Assembly (NCBI GenBank): GCA_020630575.1
Contig: JAHDBD010000007.1
Coordinates: 124,001 to 188,000, forward strand
Source: Bernardetia sp.
Lineage (GTDB): Bacteria > Bacteroidota > Bacteroidia > Cytophagales > Bernardetiaceae
Length of the DNA: 64,000 bases
Direction: 5' to 3'
The notes below the pieces were generated by a model. The model saw nothing but the letters and a program-made list of their open reading frames with translations. It ran no database searches and was not told where the DNA came from. This document shows, piece by piece, positions 33,420 through 42,383 of this stretch (its first letter is position 1; each line of letters begins with the position of its first letter). A program made the position numbers and the translations under genes.

Positions 33420-35435
33420 ATGCTAATAGGCAAATTATCTACTCAAAAAGAATTAAATAATAGTAGTATATCAATAAAAACAACTTCTGTTATCAAATTC
33501 TTTTTAGCTTCTGCATTCGTTTTTTGTACTGCTAATTTTTCAGTAGCACAAAATGGATTAAAATACGAACCCTATAACTTTACTATAAAAAATATAACCA
33601 CTTCTAGTCTATTAAATGACGACAATCAAACAGTCAATACTGAAAAACAAGAAATAAATGCTTTAAACACTACTACTTTTCTAGAAACCACATTTCTAAC
33701 AAACAACAAACCTTTTACTAATCAGACCTTTCATTATTATTCAAACTCTGATACTGTAAAATGGAATTCGCATCAACTCAAAGAATCGATGTTTGCGCCA
33801 GCAGGTGCGCCTCCTTCTGTCGAACGCTTAATTGTAGGAAGTCCTCTTACACCTTCTGATTCTAGTGATTTGCAAGACCAAAAACGCTTCTCTTATCATT
33901 TGTTGGCTGATTTTGTTTCATATATTTCTGGTCAGCCTGTCGAATACCTCAATGAAATAGAAGAAATTGTGAGTGATGAAGCATTAATGGTAGATGCAGA
34001 ATTATTTTTTGATCATCAAGACTCTACTATTGAATTTTTAGAAGGGCTAGATTTAGCTAGAAATTTTAGAAATGCCCTTTCTGATAAAGAGGTGGCTGCT
34101 CGTATGAAGGCAATTGAAAAAGAAGTTCCCTTCAATTATACACCTGAAGTAAGAAATTTTATTGAAAAATATGGTGTAAAGTATTATAATTACACAAATA
34201 CTTTAATTGCAAAGTCAAACGAATATTTTCCACTTTTTGAGAAAATTTTGAAAGAACAAGGAATGCCCGAAGAACTAAAATATTTAGTTGTGGTAGAATC
34301 AGCTTTCAAAACACAAGTTCGTTCGCATGCAGGTGCTGTTGGTCTTTGGCAATTTATGCCACGTACAGGAAAAGTTTTTGGTCTGAATCAAAACTTTTAT
34401 ATTGATGAAAGAATGAACCCTACCTCTTCCACTATTGCAGCCTGTAAATATTTAAAATATTTGAATAATTTCTTTGATGGAGATTGGGAACTTGCTATTG
34501 CTGCTTACAACTGTGGACCTGGAAATGTACAGAAGGCAATGCGCCGTTCTGGCAAAAAAACTTTTTGGGAAATCTATAATTATTTACCAAGAGAAACTCG
34601 TGCTTATGTTCCTCTTTATACTACCTATGCTTATCTTTTCAATTATGCAGAAGACCATGGAATGGTAGTCGAAGAACCTATTTATGCTATTGAATATGAT
34701 ACTGTTTTTGTTAGTCAGTATGTAAATTTGGATAAATTAGCTGATGAACTTCGTATGTGTGCAACTGATTTAAAGGCAATGAATCCAGAAGCAAAAAAAG
34801 GAATAATTCCTCATTATGCGAAAGAACATCCAATCAGAATTCCTAAAAATAGAGCAGATTTCTTTTGGAAAAGCCAAGAAGAAATTTTAGTAGCTTGTCA
34901 GAATAAAAATTATACAAGTAGCAACTCAACAGCCTCTCATACAGCTTCTATAAGTAGTTATAAAACTACAAAAGTATCAAATACATCAACTGCACAGAGT
35001 TATACAGCTTCTGCAAGAACAACTACTCAAAAAAAATATACTCCAAAATCTTCTGGTTCTAAATCATATCATACAGTAAGAAAAGGTGAAACACTTGGAG
35101 GAATTGCAGTAAAATATCATACTTCTATTTCTTCTCTTAGACGTTGGAATGGAATCTCAGGTTCAAGAATAAATATTGGACAAAAAATAGTTATGTATGG
35201 AGTGAAACAAAGTTCTACAAATAACTCTGCTGTAACAGCTTCAAATAAAACTTCTACCACTAAATCAACGGCTTCTAATTCTGGTAAGTCAAGTTCTTCT
35301 TACCATGTCGTAAAATATGGTGATACACTTTGGGGAATTGCAAATAATGCAGGAATTACGGTATCAAGACTAAAAGAACTAAATAATTTACGTTCTGATA
35401 AACTCAATATAGGACAGAAATTAAAAGTGATGTAA
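33420..35435 (+). CDS. LysM-containing lytic transglycosylase (MltD-like)
   Basis: Cuts peptidoglycan glycan strands in the periplasm. A signal peptide ends near residue 44 (FSVAQ). An SLT goose-lysozyme-like domain (about 270-400) has the catalytic Glu293 in VVVESAFKTQ, followed by GAVGLWQFMP and AIAAYNCGPGNV. Two LysM domains close the protein, at about 545-590 and 626-671 (YHTVRKGETLGGIA and YHVVKYGDTLWGIA), joined by Ser/Thr-rich linkers. The length of 671 residues is longer than typical because of a ~200-residue N-terminal region of unknown role. It is monocistronic. Confidence 0.94.
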   Translation: MLIGKLSTQKELNNSSISIKTTSVIKFFLASAFVFCTANFSVAQNGLKYEPYNFTIKNITTSSLLNDDNQTVNTEKQEINALNTTTFLETTFLTNNKPFTNQTFHYYSNSDTVKWNSHQLKESMFAPAGAPPSVERLIVGSPLTPSDSSDLQDQKRFSYHLLADFVSYISGQPVEYLNEIEEIVSDEALMVDAELFFDHQDSTIEFLEGLDLARNFRNALSDKEVAARMKAIEKEVPFNYTPEVRNFIEKYGVKYYNYTNTLIAKSNEYFPLFEKILKEQGMPEELKYLVVVESAFKTQVRSHAGAVGLWQFMPRTGKVFGLNQNFYIDERMNPTSSTIAACKYLKYLNNFFDGDWELAIAAYNCGPGNVQKAMRRSGKKTFWEIYNYLPRETRAYVPLYTTYAYLFNYAEDHGMVVEEPIYAIEYDTVFVSQYVNLDKLADELRMCATDLKAMNPEAKKGIIPHYAKEHPIRIPKNRADFFWKSQEEILVACQNKNYTSSNSTASHTASISSYKTTKVSNTSTAQSYTASARTTTQKKYTPKSSGSKSYHTVRKGETLGGIAVKYHTSISSLRRWNGISGSRINIGQKIVMYGVKQSSTNNSAVTASNKTSTTKSTASNSGKSSSSYHVVKYGDTLWGIANNAGITVSRLKELNNLRSDKLNIGQKLKVM

Positions 35436-35455
35436 ACAAGAAAAAATACAATCAC

Positions 35456-35510
35456 AAAAAACATCCTTTATTCATTATGATTATTCATAGTAAGTGAAGG
35501 ATGTTTTTTT
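35456..35510 (+). terminator. Terminator of the lytic transglycosylase gene
   Basis: AAAAAACATCCTT (35456-35468) pairs with AAGGATGTTTTTT (35497-35509), with a T-run at the end; the 28-base loop is long. Confidence 0.75.
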
Positions 35511-35552
35511 ATAAATTAAAAATAAATGTCTTTCTGACTATTTTGGCACTAT

Positions 35553-35612
35553 GTTGCTGGTGGGACACCAACAACGGCAGGTTATAGCCGTTGTCGGTGT
35601 CTCCACCGACGA
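35553..35612. repeat. REP-like repeat pair R2
   Basis: Two short hairpins face each other: GTTGCTGGTG/CACCAACAAC and GTTGTCGGTG/CACCGACGAC. The inner halves GACACCAACAACGGC (35564-35578) and GCCGTTGTCGGTGTC (35587-35601) also pair with one mismatch. This head-to-head layout is like the BIME units of REP elements. The ACACCAACAACGGC word is shared with R4. Confidence 0.7.
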
Positions 35613-35685
35613 CCATCAATATTCAAAATTCGAATAAAATCCATAAGGTGCAAAAATTGTCAAACAACCAAATAAATCATATTTT

Positions 35686-36123
35686 ATGAAAGAGTTTATG
35701 CTAGAAGCTATCCAAGAAGCCAAAAAAGGTAGTACGCTTTATGGAGCAGTATTAGTAGAAAATAAAACTAATAAAATTGTAGCTCGTGCTTTTAATACTG
35801 TCAAGCAAGATTCAGATGTGAGTGCCCATGCAGAACTGAATCTGATTAGAAATTTTTGTAAGAAAAATAAAATTTTAAGTTTAGAAAACTATACACTTTA
35901 TACAACTTGTGAACCTTGTCCAATGTGTGCAACTACAGCAGTATGGGCAAAAATTTCAAAGATAGTTTTTAGTTTGAGTATTAAAGACTTGATAGAAAAA
36001 GCAGAACCACAAATTAATATTTCTTGTAAAGAAATTATAGCAAAAAGTAATGTGACAATAGAAACTGAAGGAGGAGTATTGAGAGAAGAAGTAAATGAAT
36101 GGTATAAAAAACTAAGAAATTGA
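35686..36123 (+). CDS. Nucleoside/cytidine deaminase-like protein
   Basis: Zinc-dependent deaminase of the CDA/TadA superfamily, 145 residues. The metal and catalytic motifs are HAELNLIR (His ligand and catalytic Glu) and TTCEPCPMCATTAVWA (two Cys ligands). The pattern fits guanine/nucleoside deaminases of the CMP/dCMP type (Pfam dCMP_cyt_deam_1) rather than tRNA-specific TadA, but the substrate cannot be fixed by sequence. It stands alone between repeat R2 and a bidirectional terminator. Confidence 0.88.
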   Translation: MKEFMLEAIQEAKKGSTLYGAVLVENKTNKIVARAFNTVKQDSDVSAHAELNLIRNFCKKNKILSLENYTLYTTCEPCPMCATTAVWAKISKIVFSLSIKDLIEKAEPQINISCKEIIAKSNVTIETEGGVLREEVNEWYKKLRN

Positions 36124-36136
36124 GATGAATTTGACA

Positions 36137-36181
36137 AAAAAAGTTTAGCAGAGCTTAATTTAAGCTCTGCTAAACTTTTTT
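36137..36181. terminator. Strong bidirectional terminator
   Basis: A perfect 22-bp stem (36137-36158 with 36160-36181, core AGTTTAGCAGAGCTTAA) around a single central base, with A-runs and T-runs at its ends. It separates the convergent deaminase and globin-like genes. Confidence 0.9.
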
Positions 36182-36209
36182 ATATTTTCAGTTATTGAAT
36201 ACAAATAAC

Positions 36210-36788
36210 TTATCTCTGTACAATAGGATCACGTAAAGTTTCTAGCAATGCTACCAAGTCTTCAATAAGAGCTTGATCTGTAACACCATTTTGACCCAAA
36301 GAAACTCCAACATCATTAATAAATGCATCCATAGCAGCATCATCAGCTTTAAGACCCATACGACTATTTTGTGCTGGATCATGAGCAGCTACCATATCTA
36401 AACCTGTATATTCTCCTTCTTTGCCTTCACTTGTAGCAACTACAAAAAAGTCTGTAAGGTCATTACTTAGTGCTGCGAAACCACTAAAGTCTTCATTACC
36501 TACTTCGTCCAAAAGCTTAGCAAAATAAGGTTGTAATTCTGGGTCACCAGCAATAACAAAGATAGCACTATCGACTACATTACGCAATGTCAAACGTCCT
36601 TGTTGAATTTGTCCTCCATTAGGATCAGCTACCATTTTTGTACCACCTACTCGGTCATAAAGTGTAGGTGTTTCCATAGGTGCTTCATCTTCGTCGTCAT
36701 CGTCTTTACAAGATGAAGTAGAGAAAGCTAACAGCCCAACTAGGACTAGCATAGCTAAATTATTTAATTTGAATCTGAACATGTTCAT
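36210..36788 (-). CDS. Exported truncated-globin-like lipoprotein
   Basis: The start at 36788 gives a lipoprotein signal (LAMLVLVGLLAFSTSSC) followed by an acidic KDDDDEDE spacer; the longer frame starts at 36824. The remaining ~150 residues follow the truncated haemoglobin pattern: LYDRVGGTKMV near the start, DPELQPYFAKL, TDFFVVATSEGKEGEYTGLDMVAAHDPAQNSRMGL and a final helix with VALLETLRDPIVQR. The AAH histidine is at the usual proximal haem-ligand position. Ordinary truncated globins are cytoplasmic O2/NO-binding proteins; here it would be membrane-attached. Haem binding is inferred. Confidence 0.75.
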   Translation of the reverse strand: MNMFRFKLNNLAMLVLVGLLAFSTSSCKDDDDEDEAPMETPTLYDRVGGTKMVADPNGGQIQQGRLTLRNVVDSAIFVIAGDPELQPYFAKLLDEVGNEDFSGFAALSNDLTDFFVVATSEGKEGEYTGLDMVAAHDPAQNSRMGLKADDAAMDAFINDVGVSLGQNGVTDQALIEDLVALLETLRDPIVQR

Positions 36789-36999
36789 AATTTTTAAATT
36801 TAAGTTAATATAAATAAAGATCATCTTTTTTAGTTTGTGAGATGATATTTATTCATGTAAAAGGAAAATTGAGAAATAGAAGCCTATCTGATAGCACTTC
36901 TTTTAAGTTGTGAGATTGACAAATTAAAAGGAATTGATTTTTAGGTTAATTTCTTTGAAAAACGTTATATAAGTGAAAAAAGGAGCTAGGTAAAATATA

Positions 37000-37446
37000 T
37001 TAATGAAATACATTTTTAACAAACTGTCCAAATTTGTAAGTGAAACTAGATTTATCAAAAGCAGGACAACCTTTAGCAATATCTTCTTTACTTACTATTA
37101 AACGTTTGGATTTGAGGGAAGTAAATTTTGAGACTTCTTTATATACATTTTCAGAATTTTGAACACCTTTTTTGTAGCCATAAACAAGGTTTCCAGCAGG
37201 AATATTAAAATAGGCATTAGTAACTCCTTCCATTGTTCGAACGTGATTCATTATACGATTAGCTTCAGTAGAATCAACAGTTTCTTGAAAGTCTATGCGA
37301 CTTAGGTAAATGTCATGATTAGGAAGTGGAGCAGCAGAGCTAGTAACAAGATAGATATGCACTACCAAAACAACAACTAGAAGACTAAAAATACTTCCTG
37401 TCCAAATAGCTATTTTTTTTAGTAGCTTTATATTATTTTTCTTCAT
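37000..37446 (-). CDS. Membrane-anchored HMA-like small protein without the metal-binding cysteines
   Basis: 148 residues. One membrane helix (about 12-32) and then a ~70-residue domain with the beta-alpha-beta-beta order of heavy-metal-associated domains (RIDFQETVDSTEANRIMNHV, GVTNAYFNIPAGNLVYGYKKG). The usual CxxC is absent. A GCPAF segment near the C-terminus holds its only cysteine. The function is unknown. The HMA resemblance is my reading of secondary-structure pattern, not a search result. Confidence 0.5.
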   Translation of the reverse strand: MKKNNIKLLKKIAIWTGSIFSLLVVVLVVHIYLVTSSAAPLPNHDIYLSRIDFQETVDSTEANRIMNHVRTMEGVTNAYFNIPAGNLVYGYKKGVQNSENVYKEVSKFTSLKSKRLIVSKEDIAKGCPAFDKSSFTYKFGQFVKNVFH

Positions 37447-37605
37447 AAATGAGATGAGATTAGTTAAAATTATTCCTAATTTGTTCTAACTCAAAAACGT
37501 AAAAAAAAATGATATGTTTGGTAAAAACAGTTTAATTTAGTCAATTTATACTGATTCTAAATAAAAAATATATGTTAAATTTTGCGTTATTGTATTTTTT
37601 CCAAA

Positions 37606-38358
37606 TTATTCTATTTTAATAATAACATATTCTATTCTTCTATTTTGTATATGTTCTGATGAGCTACATTTTATATCGTTTTTACATTGATTGATTAATT
37701 GACTTTCTCCAAATCCTCTTGCCTTTATCCTGTCTTGTGCAATTCCTTGTTCTATCAAAAATTGTTTTAATGAGTTTGCTTGTCTTTGTGTAAGTTCAAG
37801 ATTATATTCATCTTCTCCTCTAGAATCAGTATGGGCAGCAACTTCTATTTTTATACTTGGGTTTAGTCGCATCATATAAGCTAATCGTTTCAAAATAAGT
37901 GTAGACTCAGGCAAAACCTTGTCACTATTAGGTGAAAAATGAACCCCAATTAATTTTTTTACTACACCTATATTTATTTTTTCCAAAGGAATATCTCTTT
38001 TAATATTTCGCCTTTTATCTTCTTTAGCTATATCAGAGGGAAGTTTTTGAGTGTTTAAACGAATGGTATCCGTAGAAAAATAATGTCTATTATAAGCACG
38101 AATCAAAAAAGTAGTTTCAGGCTCTAAATAGACAAGTGTTTCTCCATCTTTTGTAGTGATTGTTACTTGCTCAGAGTTATTACTCGTATTTAGAATGCGT
38201 ACATTTACACCATCAATAGGTTTACCTGTGTCTTTATCAATGAAACGATACAACAATCTATATGTTAATATATTTGCCTGACTTTGTACAGGCTTAGCAA
38301 AAAGAAGGGTTGTAGAAAAACAAAAAAACAGTGATAAATAAAAAATAGTTGTTTTCAT
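37606..38358 (-). CDS. OmpA-family peptidoglycan-binding protein
   Basis: A signal peptide (about 1-27, KPVQSQA) precedes a ~100-residue beta domain (carboxypeptidase-regulatory-like, with DKDTGKPIDGVNVRI). The C-terminal OmpA domain (about 130-250) has VHFSPNSDKVLPES, EVAAHTDSRGEDEYNLELTQRQANSL and IKARGFGES, the peptidoglycan-binding TDS/NxxLSxxRA pattern. It links the outer envelope to the cell wall. Its ATG is 16 bases downstream of the nitrilase stop, so the two may share a transcript. Confidence 0.9.
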   Translation of the reverse strand: MKTTIFYLSLFFCFSTTLLFAKPVQSQANILTYRLLYRFIDKDTGKPIDGVNVRILNTSNNSEQVTITTKDGETLVYLEPETTFLIRAYNRHYFSTDTIRLNTQKLPSDIAKEDKRRNIKRDIPLEKINIGVVKKLIGVHFSPNSDKVLPESTLILKRLAYMMRLNPSIKIEVAAHTDSRGEDEYNLELTQRQANSLKQFLIEQGIAQDRIKARGFGESQLINQCKNDIKCSSSEHIQNRRIEYVIIKIE

Positions 38359-38374
38359 ATATACCTTTTAAAAT

Positions 38375-39247
38375 CTATTTTAATTCAAACATATCATTAT
38401 CTAAATAAACGGCAAATTTCTTTCTATAGTCTTGCAAATCCATTGCCGAAACAGAATAAGATAAAATTTGTGTGTTTTCAAATTCTCCAGTAATAGAATT
38501 TAATTTTTCTCCCTTAGGAGTGTAAATACCTGAATCTCCATTGTACTCAATTCCTTTCCCATCTTTTCCTATGCGATTTAAACCCACACAATAACAAGAG
38601 TTTTCGATAGCCCGAGCAGGTAAAAGGCTATTCCAAGCCAATTCCCGAGCTGCAGGAAAGTTTGCTACATATAATAAAATATCATAGCCAGAAGTAGCTA
38701 TTCCATTTTCATCAATCATTAAATCATTTCTAGAAAAAACAGGAAAGCGCAAATCATAGCAAATCTGTGGACAAATTTTCCAGCCTTTATACTCAAAAAT
38801 AGGTAATTCTTTACCTGCCGTAAATACCTCATGTTCACCTGCCATTCTGAAAAGATGCCTTTTATCGTAAGTTTGAAAACACCCATTTGGTTCTACAAAA
38901 AACAAACGATTATAAAATTTATTATCTTCTTCTATAATTATACTTCCAGTAATGGCAACATCGTATTTATTTGCTTGTTCTTTTAGCCAGTTTAAGGTTA
39001 TACTTTGTTTAAAGTTTTCTGCTAAATCTATATTCATAGTAAAACCAGTAGTAAACATTTCAGGTAAAACTACAATATCTACTTCATCTATTTTGCTAAA
39101 ATTATCAATATTTGCTTCATGAGCTTTTTGAGATTGATTATTTGTAACTAAAGAAGACAATATCTTTTCAAAATGCTTTTTGTTTTGAATAGGATTTTCC
39201 CAAAACAAATTGCCTTGTATAAGGCTTATATAGAGTAAGGGTTTCAT
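38375..39247 (-). CDS. Nitrilase-family amidase (omega-amidase YafV-like)
   Basis: C-N hydrolase of the nitrilase superfamily, 290 residues. The catalytic triad is visible: Glu in LPEMFTTGF, Lys in YDKRHLF and Cys in QICYDLRFPVF. These motifs and the length fit the omega-amidase YafV/Nit2 branch that removes alpha-ketoglutaramate and alpha-ketosuccinamate (family knowledge). It is cytoplasmic (no signal). It heads the unit that ends with the OmpA protein. Confidence 0.92.
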   Translation of the reverse strand: MKPLLYISLIQGNLFWENPIQNKKHFEKILSSLVTNNQSQKAHEANIDNFSKIDEVDIVVLPEMFTTGFTMNIDLAENFKQSITLNWLKEQANKYDVAITGSIIIEEDNKFYNRLFFVEPNGCFQTYDKRHLFRMAGEHEVFTAGKELPIFEYKGWKICPQICYDLRFPVFSRNDLMIDENGIATSGYDILLYVANFPAARELAWNSLLPARAIENSCYCVGLNRIGKDGKGIEYNGDSGIYTPKGEKLNSITGEFENTQILSYSVSAMDLQDYRKKFAVYLDNDMFELK

Positions 39248-39346
39248 ATCTTTTGTTTAATGATTGATAAAATTTTTTAAACTATTTTTTAAAGGATATT
39301 TTTTTTGAACTCTTGGTAGAATATTTTTTTAACTAGAACACACATT

Positions 39347-40177
39347 ATGAAAACTAAATTACTTGTATTATTTAATACACTCACCCTAATTTTTACAGTA
39401 TTTCTAAATTATTTATCCAATACAGGTTTTTTTGGAGGCAAAACGATTGGAGAAATCAGCAAAAAATACGAAACGCTTTTTGTTCCTGCAAGTTATGCTT
39501 TTTCTATTTGGGGACTTATATTTTTGATGCTTTTTGCATTTGTAGGTTTTCAATGGTATGTCCTTTACAAATTTAAAGATTCTGAAAGTGATTATGATAA
39601 TTCTAATAATATTTTTATCAAAACGATTCATGAAACTAGTTTTTGGCTTATTGTAGCTAATCTTTGTAACGCTGCTTGGGTATATGTTTGGCTAAACGAA
39701 TATGTTGCACTTTCTGTTATGGTTATGTTTTTTCTGTTGCTTTCGCTTATTCAACTTACCAAAAATTTACGTCTAGAAATTTGGGATGCTCCTGTCCGAA
39801 TTATTGCCTTTGTATGGTGGCCTATCGTTACCTATTTGGGCTGGATTATGGTGGCATCTATTGCAAATGTATCTTCATTCTTTGTAAGTATTGGATGGCA
39901 AGGAGAACCTTTATTTGCTTCTACTTGGACAGTTTTGATGATTATAGTTGCAACAGGCTTGTATTTGGGATTGATTGCTACTAGAAATTTGAGAGAAACT
40001 GCAATGGTTGGTGTTTGGGCATTGGGAGCTATTGCTTATCGCCAATGGAATCTTGAGCCTTCAATTGCTTATGTTGCTCTTATTAGTGCCATTATACTGT
40101 TTCTAGCTTCTAGTTATCATGGTTATCTAAATCAAAAAACATCTCCTTTCTTGAAATGGAAACGAGGAGAAATATAA
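39347..40177 (+). CDS. TspO/MBR-like tryptophan-rich membrane protein
   Basis: 276 residues, almost entirely hydrophobic, seven or eight helices. LFVPASYAFSIWGLIFLML and FWLIVANLCNAAWVYVW match the PAGYAFSIWGLIY pattern of the TspO/MBR superfamily, in the long double-length form that carries two TspO-like halves. Role unknown; TspO proteins bind porphyrins. Its 3' end overlaps a possible early start of the App1 gene, so the two are probably co-transcribed. Confidence 0.7.
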   Translation: MKTKLLVLFNTLTLIFTVFLNYLSNTGFFGGKTIGEISKKYETLFVPASYAFSIWGLIFLMLFAFVGFQWYVLYKFKDSESDYDNSNNIFIKTIHETSFWLIVANLCNAAWVYVWLNEYVALSVMVMFFLLLSLIQLTKNLRLEIWDAPVRIIAFVWWPIVTYLGWIMVASIANVSSFFVSIGWQGEPLFASTWTVLMIIVATGLYLGLIATRNLRETAMVGVWALGAIAYRQWNLEPSIAYVALISAIILFLASSYHGYLNQKTSPFLKWKRGEI

Positions 40178-40218
40178 ACACTAAAAAAATAATAATAACA
40201 CCAAACACACTAAAAATT

Positions 40219-41397
40219 ATGAATCTAAAAGATATTATTCACCAAGTATCTCATCAAGGAGAACAAAAATGGGATACTCTCAAGACAAATCTTAAAACTC
40301 GTTTAGGATTAGATGAACCTGTCATGATTTTACCTTATCGCAGTTTTGGAAATACTCAAAAAGCCTTTTTTTGGGGTAGAGTATTGGAAGATGAAAAAAT
40401 CAATGTAAAAGAAGACGATAAGTTTTGGGATAATATTCTCAATACATATAGAAGGTTAGAAAGCGATGAAATTCCAAATGTACGGCTTTCAGTAACTTAT
40501 AAAGGCATTACAAAAGAAACTAAAACGGATGAAGAAGGGTATTTTTTTACAGAAATAGAATTGCCAGAACCTATCACACCCCATGAATCTATGTGGGAAA
40601 AAGTAGAATTCAAACTTTTAGAAAGTGTAAGACCAAATCAAGGTGATGTTACTGCTTTAGGAGAAGTTCAAATCCATGATGACTTAAAGGAGTTCGGAAT
40701 TATCTCAGATATTGATGATACTGTTTTGCAAACGCAAGCGACAAGCATGTTGGCCTCTGCAAAACTAACTTTTTTAGGAAATGCACACCTTCGAAAACCA
40801 TTTTTAGGAGTCGGAGAACTCTATGAAGCACTTGTAAAAGGAAGTGATGGCAATCAGCAAAATCCATTGTATTTTGTTTCTAGTAGTATGTGGAATTTGT
40901 ACGATTTACTAACTGATTTTTTTGAAATAAGAAATCTTCCAAAAGCTCCATTACTTTTAAGAGATTTAGGATTGGATGAGAACATGTTTATTAAAGGTGA
41001 CCACAGCCATAAAGAAGAAAAAATAAAACGTATTTTTAGTTATTATCCCAACCTAAAATTTATTTTGATAGGAGATAGTGGACAGCACGATGCCGAAATT
41101 TATTATAAAATTCTTCAAGAATTTCCAGAACGAATAAAAGCAATTTATATTCGTGATGTAAGTGACAATGCTAGAGATGCAGAAGTAGACAAAATTGCTA
41201 CCCAAGCAGAAAAAGAATTTAATGTTCCTTTTCAACTAATAGCTGATTCGGGTTTGGTAGCTTTGCATGCAGCCTCACAAGGATTTATTACAAAAGAATC
41301 TATTGAAAAAGTACAACAAGCAAAAGAAGAAGACAAAAAAGCTCCTCTGACTTTGGAGGAAGCTGTTGTGAAAGGAGAGATTGAAGCAAAAAATTAA
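40219..41397 (+). CDS. App1-family phosphatidate phosphatase
   Basis: DUF2183/App1 HAD-like phosphatase, which hydrolyses phosphatidate in yeast. The start at 40219 (MNLKDIIHQV) is favoured because the longer frame from 40156 lies inside the TspO-like gene. A beta-sandwich N-domain (about 25-160) precedes the catalytic domain with SDIDDTVLQT (the DxDxT motif), SSSMWNLYD, KGDHSHKEEKI and IGDSGQHDAEIY. A ~40-residue Lys/Glu-rich tail ends the protein. The family is common in Bacteroidota with unknown physiological substrate. Confidence 0.9.
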   Translation: MNLKDIIHQVSHQGEQKWDTLKTNLKTRLGLDEPVMILPYRSFGNTQKAFFWGRVLEDEKINVKEDDKFWDNILNTYRRLESDEIPNVRLSVTYKGITKETKTDEEGYFFTEIELPEPITPHESMWEKVEFKLLESVRPNQGDVTALGEVQIHDDLKEFGIISDIDDTVLQTQATSMLASAKLTFLGNAHLRKPFLGVGELYEALVKGSDGNQQNPLYFVSSSMWNLYDLLTDFFEIRNLPKAPLLLRDLGLDENMFIKGDHSHKEEKIKRIFSYYPNLKFILIGDSGQHDAEIYYKILQEFPERIKAIYIRDVSDNARDAEVDKIATQAEKEFNVPFQLIADSGLVALHAASQGFITKESIEKVQQAKEEDKKAPLTLEEAVVKGEIEAKN

Positions 41398-41404
41398 AAC
41401 AAAT

Positions 41405-41445
41405 AAAAGTCAGTAAGATAAAACAATTTCTTACTGACTTTTTTT
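41405..41445 (+). terminator. Terminator of the TspO-App1 unit
   Basis: AAAAGTCAGTAAGA (41405-41418) pairs perfectly with TCTTACTGACTTTT (41429-41442) over a 10-base loop and ends in a T-run. Confidence 0.85.
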
Positions 41446-41501
41446 ATACTTTAGTAAAATATGATTTTTTATTCCCCAATTTCTATTTCCTGTTCTCTAT
41501 T

Positions 41502-42200
41502 ATGAAAATAAAATTCCCAAAATCAGTAAACTATCCACCACAGAAAAAAGCAAATGCAATAGCTAAGATTTTGAAAGAATTATATCCAAATCCTGCTGTT
41601 CCATTAGACCACCAAGACGCTTATACTTTGCTTATTTCAGTTTTGCTTTCTGCTCAATGTACCGACAAACGAGTAAATCAAGTTACGCCAATTTTGTTTG
41701 AAGAAGCTGATACACCAAATAAAATGGTACAACTTACTACAGAACAAATAAAAAGTATTATTCGTTCTTGTGGGCTTTCAAACAATAAATCAAAGGCAAT
41801 TCATAGATTATCAGAAATTTTATTAGAAAAATATAGTGGAGAAGTTCCTGATAAAATGGAGCTTTTGGAAGAATTACCAGGTGTAGGACACAAAACGGCT
41901 TCTGTTGTGGTTTCGCAATATTTTGGGCAGCCTGCTTTTCCTGTCGATACGCATATTCACAGACTGGCATATCGTTGGGGACTTTCAAACGGAAAAAATG
42001 TTGTCCAAACAGAAAAAGATTTGAAAGCACTTTTTCCTAAAAAAAATTGGAATGACTTACATATTCAAATTATTTATTTTGGTAGAGAATATTGTTCTGC
42101 AAGAAGTCATAATCCATTGGAGTGTCCGATTTGTAGTCAATATGGAAATACAGAATATCTTGATAAATATTTGGAGGAACAAGAAATGAAAGGGAAGTAG
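41502..42200 (+). CDS. nth: Endonuclease III family DNA glycosylase
   Basis: Removes oxidised pyrimidines and nicks the abasic site. The helix-hairpin-helix LPGVGHKTASVV with catalytic Lys, and the GPD-type VDTHIHRLAYRWGL with catalytic Asp, are intact. LLSAQCTDKRVNQVTP is also typical. The [4Fe-4S] loop is unusual: the first Cys (YCSARSH) is nine residues from the CPIC pair, and no fourth Cys follows before the C-terminus. E. coli Nth has C-x6-C-x2-C-x5-C. The cluster may therefore be absent or incomplete. Length 232, about 20 longer than E. coli Nth. Confidence 0.92.
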   Translation: MKIKFPKSVNYPPQKKANAIAKILKELYPNPAVPLDHQDAYTLLISVLLSAQCTDKRVNQVTPILFEEADTPNKMVQLTTEQIKSIIRSCGLSNNKSKAIHRLSEILLEKYSGEVPDKMELLEELPGVGHKTASVVVSQYFGQPAFPVDTHIHRLAYRWGLSNGKNVVQTEKDLKALFPKKNWNDLHIQIIYFGREYCSARSHNPLECPICSQYGNTEYLDKYLEEQEMKGK

Positions 42201-42383
42201 ATTGTAAGTTTAAAATGTATTGTCATTCTCCTCAAACTCTTTATTTCTCTGTGGTTAAAAAGTAATTTGTATTTATCTGCATTCTATCATAAAAATCATA
42301 TAAATCACTCGCTAATCAGTTCAAGTATTTCTAAAAAAACTTTATCTTGCATTCAATCCAAAACTCACTTTAAAAACAAAAAA

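Noticed and set aside
36137-36181. Long hairpin as a small RNA
   Set aside because: Its position between two convergent stops and its T/A ends make a bidirectional terminator the simpler reading.
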